Source of the DNA: Cymbidium sinense
Lineage: Eukaryota; Streptophyta; Magnoliopsida; Asparagales; Orchidaceae
Assembly: GCA_021442155.1 (NCBI GenBank)
Contig: CM038216.1
Location: 86,524,945-86,588,944 of the forward strand
DNA length: 64,000 bases
Direction of reading: 5' to 3'
The notes beneath the pieces are model-generated. The model did no database searches. It was given only the letters and a program-made list of their open reading frames with translations, and was not told where the DNA came from. Both the position numbers and the translations under genes were made by a program. Every line of letters starts with the position of its first letter. The first letter of the stretch is position 1. Positions 57,846 through 64,000 of the stretch are shown here, piece by piece.

Positions 57846-60800
57846 GGTTGCGATAGGTAGTTGACAGCCAGCGTAAAACTTGTCAAAATAATCATGACAT
57901 GAATCCTTTAAGTCATTGTGTTAATGCTAGGGCATCCCCTAGAAGCGACACACTGTATGGCTTGATGGTGAAAATGCAAGGTCACGATGCAGTGTTAAAA
58001 TAAGCAAGGGTTCCCACATTATGGATGGATGTGGGCAAAGTAGTTAGTCCATGGAACTAAAATTTGGTTAGGAATATAGGTACTCTTACAGGTAAATTAA
58101 TGGAATTAATAGATATTATGGTTCATAAAAAGATAAATATTTTAAGTGTTCAAGAAACTAAATGGGTTGGAGAGAAGGCCAAGGAGATTGATAGTTTAGG
58201 TTTTAAACTTTGGTATTCAGGTAGAAGTTGAACTAAAAATGGTGTTGGTGTGATTATAGATAAAAGTTTGAAGGATAATATTATAAATATTAATAGATGT
58301 GGAGATATAATTATAGCTTTAACGATTATTATTGATAATATGATTATCAATGTTGTAAGTGTTTATGCTCCTCAAGTAGGTTTGGATGTAAGCTCAAAAG
58401 AAATAATTTGGAATGAATTAGAGGATTAATACAAAAGATACCTCTTGAAGAAAAAGTATTTATTGGAGGAGATTCAAATGGACATGTTGGTAGAGTGGTA
58501 GAAGATTTTAAAAGCATTCATGGTTGTTATGGATTTGGAGTGACTAATGAAAAAAGTAGAATTATATTAGATTTTGCTTTAGCTTATGATTTTGTTGTTG
58601 CTAATACTTTATTAAAGAAAAGAGATGAACATATTATTACTTATAAAAATGGATCTAGTAAAACATAGATTGATTATTTTATAATAAGAAAAATACATCA
58701 TTTAGATTTTAAAGATTGTAAGGTCATTCCAAGTGAAAGTTTAAGTACCTAACATCAATTATTAGTTTTAGATTTTAAGATGAAAGATTGTAAGAGGAAA
58801 AATAAATTAGATTATTATCTTAAGATTAGATGGGGACACTTAAAGAACACAAATAAAAATATTTTTAAGAGCAAGCTACAAAAGCTTAGAATATAGGATG
58901 TTCATAAGGAAGCTAATGTTATGTGGGAAAAAGTAGCAAGTGAAATTAAGCAAGTTGCTAAAAATGTGCTTGGAGAATAAAAGGAAAAACTTCTTTTAAT
59001 AAAAATAGTTGGTGGTGGAGTCAGAGTGTGCAAGAAAAGAGAAGAAATATGAAGCATTGTTATAAAACTTGGTTTAGATGTAAAAACTCAGAGAAATGGG
59101 AAAGATATAAAATGGCCCATAGAGATTCTACGAAATTAATATATGATGCAAAAAATTTAACTTTTAGTGATTTATACAATAGATTAGATACCAAAGAAGG
59201 TGAAAGATGTAAGTATAGGTTAGCCAACCAAAGAGATAGGAGAAGTAAAGACCTAGTTCAAGTGAGGTGTATTACGGATGAAAATAATAAAGTGCTTTTC
59301 TTAGAAAAGGATATTTAAAGTAGGTGGATGAGATATTTTGATAAACTTTTCAATGAAGGATCTGAAAGTATGATTGATTTTAGCAACTTTAATAGCCTGA
59401 ATAAAAATAGAGAATTTTTTTTTTTATCATCGTATTAGTAAATCTGAAGTTAGAGAAGCTTTAAAGAAAATAAAATATGGAAAAATAGTAGGACCTGATG
59501 ATATTCCAATAGAAGTGTGGAAATGTTTAGGAGATCAAGGAATTTCTTGGCTTACAAAATTTTTTAATGTAAAAGGATGCTAGAGTGGAGTTTGTTTGTG
59601 TTCCTATTTAAGAATAAATGATGCACAAGAGTGTGCAAATTATAGAGGAATTAAGTTAATGTGTCATACATTAAAATTATGGGAGAGAGTAATTGAGCAT
59701 AGGTTACGATGTGATACAAAATTTTTTTACAATCAATTTGGTTTCATGCCAGGTAGATCTAGTATGGATGCTATACATTTGTTAAGGGGTTCAATGGAGA
59801 AGTATAGAGAAAGTAAGGAGGATCTAGATATGATATTTATTGATTTCGAGAAAGCTTATGACAAAGTTTCAAGAGATGTTCTTTGGAGAGTTCTTGAATA
59901 GAAAGGAGTTAATATTTGTTATATTCAAGTCATTAAGGACATGTATACTAGAGTTGTTACTTGTGTCCAAACACAAGGAGGATTGATAAAATATTTTCCT
60001 ATTTCAGTTGGATTACATCAAGGATTAGCTTTAAGCCCTTATCTTTTTGCTTTAGTTATGGATGTTCTTACTAGGCATTTACAGGAAGATATACTTTTGT
60101 GTATGTTTTTTGTTGATGACATTGTTCTTGTTGATAAGACTAGAGAGGGAGTCCAAGAGAAAGTTAAATTATGGAGGTCAACATTAGAGTCTAAAGGTTT
60201 TCATTTAAGTAGATCTAAAACTGAATATATAGAGTGTAATTTTAGTTGTAGAAGTTTTAGTGGTAGTGTTGTGACATTAGGTGAAGAAGTCATTAATAAG
60301 AGTAACTGATTCAGATATTTAGGCTCAATTATTTAAAATGATGGTGAAATAGATGGAGATGTTATTAGTAGAATTCAAGTTGGATGGTTGAAGTGGAGGA
60401 AGGCATATGGCCTGTTGTGTGATAGAAAAGTTCCACTTAAACTTAAGGGAAAATTTATAAGATGGTGGTAAGACTTGTAATGACTTATAGTGCAGAATGT
60501 TGGCCAATAAAAGAGAAGCATAAGACTAAGTTAAGTGTTACAAAGATGAGATGCTTAGGTGGATGAGTGGCTTTACTCTTAGAGATAAAATGTGAAATGA
60601 GTATGTTTGGGGAAAGGTTGGTGTAGCTCTAGTGGCAAATAAGATTAGACAAAGTCACCTTAGATGGTTTGGCCACATAAAGCGTCGGCCGTCCGATGAC
60701 CCAGTTAGGAGAGTAGATGCATTAGATTTTTCTTGTGTTAAGAAAGGTAGAGGTAGACCTAAAAAGACTTGGTTAAGATGTATAAAAAATGACCTTAGTA

Positions 60801-60921
60801 TACTTGAATTAAATGAGAATTTCACACATAATAGGACACAATGGAGATTAAGGATTCATGTAGCCGACCCCACTTAGTGGGATAAAGGCTATTTGTTGTT
60901 GTTGTTATTGTTGTTGTTGTT
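57846..60921 (+). mobile_element. Nearly full-length RTE-clade LINE
   Basis: A 3.1 kb element with a short 5' region (57846-58050), one ORF encoding endonuclease and reverse transcriptase, and the 3' end GTAGCCGACCCCACTTAGTG ... GGGATAAAGGCT followed by a (TTG)n tail (60893-60921). This end is the known signature of plant RTE elements. The length is close to the usual 3.2-3.3 kb. Left flank is CCCTAAA-orientation satellite; right flank is TTTAGGG-orientation repeat. A target-site duplication is not evident. Confidence 0.9.
58045..60877 (+). pseudogene. RTE LINE ORF: endonuclease and reverse transcriptase, with stops
   Basis: The endonuclease cleaves the target and the reverse transcriptase copies the element RNA. 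Seen in order: N-I-G-T-L-T-G (58075), V-Q-E-T-K-W-V-G (58148), G-G-D-S-N-G-H-V-G (58468; family usually G-D-F-N-G-H), I-D-Y-F (58670); then RT motifs A-N-Y-R-G-I (59636), Q-F-G-F-M-P-G-R-S-S (59733), F-I-D-F-E-K-A-Y-D (59836) and S-V-G-L-H-Q-G-L-A-L-S-P (60006). The catalytic box is F-V-D-D at 60109-60120, with both Asp kept. The C-terminal part has L-R-W-F-G-H-I and R-G-R-P-K-K-T-W, ending at TAG 60875-60877. Scattered nonsense codons (for example near 58230, 58668 and 59900) and a few frameshifts (near 58425 and 59580) inactivate it, but far fewer than in the L1 copy at 9931, so it is probably younger. Confidence 0.87.
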
Positions 60922-61112
60922 TATTGTTTCGATTTATGTTATGGTTTAGGTTTTTATTTTATTTTAGTTTATTTTATTTAGGTTTAGGTTTTATTTATTT
61001 ATTTGATTATTAGGTTTTATTTAGTTTAGGTTTAGGTTCTTAAGTTTTTAGGTTTTTAGGGTTTAAGGTTTTAGGTTTTGGGTTTTGGGTTTTGGGTTTA
61101 GGGTTTAGGGTT
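60922..61112 (-). repeat. Inverted telomere-like tract (TTTAGGG orientation)
   Basis: GGTTTAGG and TTTAGGG repeats on the plus strand, the reverse of the array left of the RTE element. The tract ends TTTAGGGTTTAGGG exactly where the LTR at 61113 begins. Confidence 0.9.
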
Positions 61113-62425
61113 TGTTGACATCATTTTTGGATGAGGTTAATTTAGAAATTGGGAGATCTTAATCTCAAATAGGATTCTCCAAATTCAATGCTTAGGACAC
61201 TATGCCTAGTGACCTAGCGTAATTCACATTGGGTTGGATCTAACCTATTTATCTTAGGTAGGATTAACTCAAGCATCCAAATTCAAAATCAATTAACCAA
61301 ATCAACAATCAATAATCATCAATCCAAGGTGATTAAAAGTTAAATTACATTTAATTTCAAAAATACCCTTGTGTTGATTTTGAATTGGATCAAGCTAAAA
61401 TTAATGCACTTGATTTGGACTCAAACTCCAACCCAAATCAAATGTACTCCAAATAAAAACTCAAAGTGCCCAACACACATTAGTCTAGGGCTATGTGATG
61501 CCATAATCATAAAATAAAAAATGGGAGAGAAAATGGGAGGAAGAGAAATGCTAATTTCCTTCTTCCATCTCTTCCCATGCAAACTCCCTTTTTCCCACCT
61601 CATCCATTCCAAGACAAAAGCCACCTCTTAAAAGATGGCTTCAAGTGACAATCAAGCAAGGAAAAGCCAACAAGGATTCTTCTCCAAGGGAAGAAAGGAA
61701 AAGAAAGAGAGAAGAGGAGTAAATGCAAGGAACTCCTTCCCTCTGAACTGAACATTCCATTATGATCACAAGACTAAGAGAGGAAGTTCAACACCTTTCC
61801 CTAGCCACCTCGTCGCTGGCAAGGCACTGTTCACGCCAAAATTGAGCACCCTTTAATGGTGAAATCCAAAGGAGAGGATTTCCCCCCAAATTGAAGACAT
61901 AAACATGTTCTAGGGCTCAAGGTGATCCAAATCGAGCCCTTACTCGAATCATTTGGTGCTGGGAAGGCTGCAAACCACCAATGTCGAGATCTATGCTAGG
62001 GAGCTCGGTCAAGGGTGCAAACCACATGGAGATAAGCCGCCAAATGCCAGCCACTAGTTCATTGCATCGATCTAAAGCTTATGGAATCTACCTCACCGCC
62101 GGAGATCGCCAGAATCCAGGTTTGCCATTGACTTCCTCCCCTATTTTTTTCACGTTTTCAGTTTTGGGCCTTTCAAAGAAAGTCAGAATGCCAAATGGAT
62201 CTAACTGCGTAGATTGATCCCAATTCATTTGGGATCAAAATCGAGGCATAATTAAGCATTGATCATCACTAGTTGATGGAAAACCATCAATAGCGATCAA
62301 GTTTCACCATTTAGGGAAGAAAATGATCTCTAGACCGTCCAATCCTTCTATTTGGATCGAACGATCTAGATCTAGGCGCATAATTTGATTTAAATCCCTT
62401 AAGGATCGTGGGGGTGATTCGGACA

Positions 62426-62444
62426 ATCCGATCCGCCATCGGAT
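62426..62444. other. Small hairpin in the LTR C island
   Basis: ATCCGA, loop TCCGCCA-length spacer, TCGGAT: a six-pair stem in the GC-richer island, about 120 bp upstream of the longer hairpin at 62561. It shares the ATCCGA/TCGGAT core with that hairpin. Confidence 0.5.
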
Positions 62445-62560
62445 GGTCTAGGATCATCCCGCATTTCACCAGCGTGCTACAAGCATTTTCATCCCACTCG
62501 TGACACGCGGCCCGCATGCCATGTGACACACGGTCTTATCCCGCGGGACCGCGAGCTTAG

Positions 62561-62595
62561 TATGGACCATCCGATCTTTGATCGGATGGTCCGTA
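62561..62595. other. Strong hairpin in the LTR C island
   Basis: GGACCATCCGATC (62564-62576), loop TTT, GATCGGATGGTCC (62580-62592): 13 perfect pairs, extendable to 16 with one G.T. It is in the position expected for LTR promoter or leader sequences, but no TATA box or start site can be proven here. Confidence 0.7.
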
Positions 62596-62821
62596 AATGA
62601 TCCCACTTATTTCAACTCTACCGTGTGGGACCCTCCCCACTTAAAACCGTTAAGATTTGTTAATTAACAGTTTAATTAATTAATTATTATCTAGAAACTG
62701 TAAAAAATCATATAAAATCAGAGAAAAATCAAAATATTACAAATAAGAGATCTATGGATTCGTCTTGATGAGAGGAATCCAAAGAAATTAAAATCCCCAA
62801 GTTCTATTGGTAAATTTACCT

Positions 62822-62858
62822 TAATTAGGGTTTAATTAAAAACATTAAACCCTAATTA
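62822..62858. other. 15-bp perfect stem-loop in LTR C
   Basis: TAATTAGGGTTTAAT (62822-62836), loop TAAAAAC, ATTAAACCCTAATTA (62844-62858). A related 10-bp stem AGGTTTTAAT/ATTAAAACCT lies at 63311-63336. LTR B has the counterpart at 31044-31079, with 12 of 14 positions paired. AT-rich palindromes can arise by chance, but the repeated occurrence at homologous places argues for retention. Confidence 0.65.
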
Positions 62859-64000
62859 CACTCAAACGAATAATCCAATTAATTTGAAACTTTGGGGAAA
62901 TGAAATTAAGCTTAAAACATATATTAAGTAAAATTTTTTTGATTTAATTCTCTGAATTCAAGGGAAACTATAATTTCATGTGTTTAAACTATAAATTAAT
63001 TAAATTAATTACCCTTTATTGAAATAATTAGAAAACTTTAATCTAATAACCTTAAATTAACATAATGAATATTAATAAATATTAATTAAACCTAATCAAA
63101 CCTATATAAACTTAATAGATAACTAATTAACTCAATTAGGTAATTAAAAGAATTAAATAATTCAATTAAATGATCTAAAATTAATTAAATCATGATAAAT
63201 CAACTAGTTAACCAAAAATTATAAATAAACCCTCATTGGAAACGCATTTTAGTGAAGAATAAATTAAAAATAAAATCCTTCAATGAATCTTAATAAATTA
63301 GGCTTAATTTAGGTTTTAATGAAATAATTAAAACCTTAATTACACCCTACTTACATCTCTAATAAATTTGAAACTTTAGAAACATAAAATTGGCATGTAA
63401 CCCCACTTTCCATAATTATCTCAAACTCAATTGTTCTATAAATTTGGAATTCTTGATTTTCCAAATCTCTAGGTCAATATGAACTAAATAATAATTAAGA
63501 AAAATCATTAATTCATTGAATCAACAAATAAATTGAACTAATGAAATAAACATCGTAAATACTTAGGGTAATTCATCAAAACTTTCTAAGTCAAAGAATT
63601 TAATCAAATATTAAAATTGTAAGAAAATCAATACTTAATGAAATTCAAACATAATTAAACAACTTAAGTTAAGTTTAATGAAACCACTCATCTTTAATGA
63701 ATTTAAATAATGAATCTAAAACCTATGTTAATTAAATCAGATTAAGAATTATCTATGAACAAACATAAGGTATTAATTCATATTAATAAATTTAAACTTT
63801 AAGCTTATAAATCCATGATTTATATCTTAAGTTAAATTGAATGAAATCAAACTTAAATCATACTCTTTAAATTAACATAAGCCAAATCAAATGAAATCCA
63901 TATAACTTAATTCAAAATGAAATAAATCAAACAAATTAAATCAAATAAAGTAATTCAAATAAATGAAATAACATAAATCAAATCTAAACATAAATAAAAT

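Larger units (their letters stand above)
61113..64000 (+). mobile_element. Long terminal repeat, copy C, cut by the window end
   Basis: Starts TGTTGACATCATTTTTGG at 61113, directly after TTTAGGG repeats. It is co-linear with LTR B read on the minus strand: CTCAAATAGGATTCTCC near 61160, a GC-richer island at 62300-62640 with GGATCATCCCGC, and AATTAATTTGAAACTTTGG near 62878. It is non-coding over all 2.9 kb seen. A passage AATTTGAAACTTT recurs near 62882 and 63366, each just after an AGGGTTTAAT- or AGGTTTTAAT-type hairpin, giving an internal repeat of about 485 bp. Its true length and the element it belongs to lie beyond the window. Confidence 0.78.

Noticed and set aside
61981..62529. Open frames in the GC-richer island of LTR C
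   Set aside because: The homologous islands in the other LTRs do not keep these frames open, so they are unlikely to be coding.

Overview
This window is repeat-dominated nuclear DNA from a land plant, very probably a flowering plant. The evidence is the Arabidopsis-type telomere motif CCCTAAA/TTTAGGG, plant L1- and RTE-type LINEs, Ty3/gypsy polyprotein remnants of the Tat type (Ogre/Retand-like), and fragments of a plant glycine-rich RNA-binding protein gene. The species cannot be told from the sequence. I see no intact host protein-coding gene, no tRNA or rRNA gene, no CRISPR array and no bacterial-type operon. Every recognisable coding stretch is a broken retroelement or a pseudogene fragment.

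Layout. 1-9930: degenerate telomere-like satellite (CCCTAAA grading into CCTAAA, CTAAA and AAATAAA) with two glycine-rich-protein tail fragments, part of it a 3.3-3.4 kb direct duplication. 9931-18738: a decayed L1-class LINE with a poly(A) tail and an unusually long repetitive 3' region. 18739-20062: satellite again, with a third glycine-rich fragment. 20063-21650: an AT-rich tandem repeat of about 340 bp. 21650-24015: retroelement non-coding DNA with a 405-408 bp tandem repeat. 24016-27685 (minus strand): gypsy pol copy 1. 27686-27852: inverted telomere-like tract, followed by a 100-N gap (27853-27952). 27953-32871 (minus): start of one LTR, then a domain of 156-167 bp tandem repeats, then a second LTR. 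32880-36720 and 44145-45205 (minus): gypsy copy 2, cut in two inside its protease by a 7.4 kb plus-strand LTR-type insertion (36721-44140). 45206-57845: the second large satellite array, with three more glycine-rich fragments. 57846-60921: a nearly full-length RTE LINE. 60922-61112: inverted TTTAGGG tract. 61113-64000: a plus-strand LTR of the same family as the other LTRs, cut by the window edge.

How the parts relate. The satellite is built from monomers that each start at a conserved box (consensus CTACCAGTTTACTTAATT). In the right array monomers without a gene fragment are mostly 1.05-1.22 kb, and those carrying the 0.43 kb glycine-rich-protein tail are 1.61-1.69 kb. The same nonsense codon recurs in fragments up to 52 kb apart, so an already dead gene tail was amplified with the satellite. 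The LTR retroelements supply further tandem repeats (about 160, 340 and 406 bp), as expected where retrotransposon untranslated regions seed satellites.

The most novel signal is inside the 7.4 kb LTR-type insertion: three copies of a roughly 100-nt foldback whose closing stem shows compensatory changes in four base pairs, followed downstream by a dense cluster of hairpins. This looks like a selected RNA (or DNA cruciform) structure that I cannot assign to a known family.
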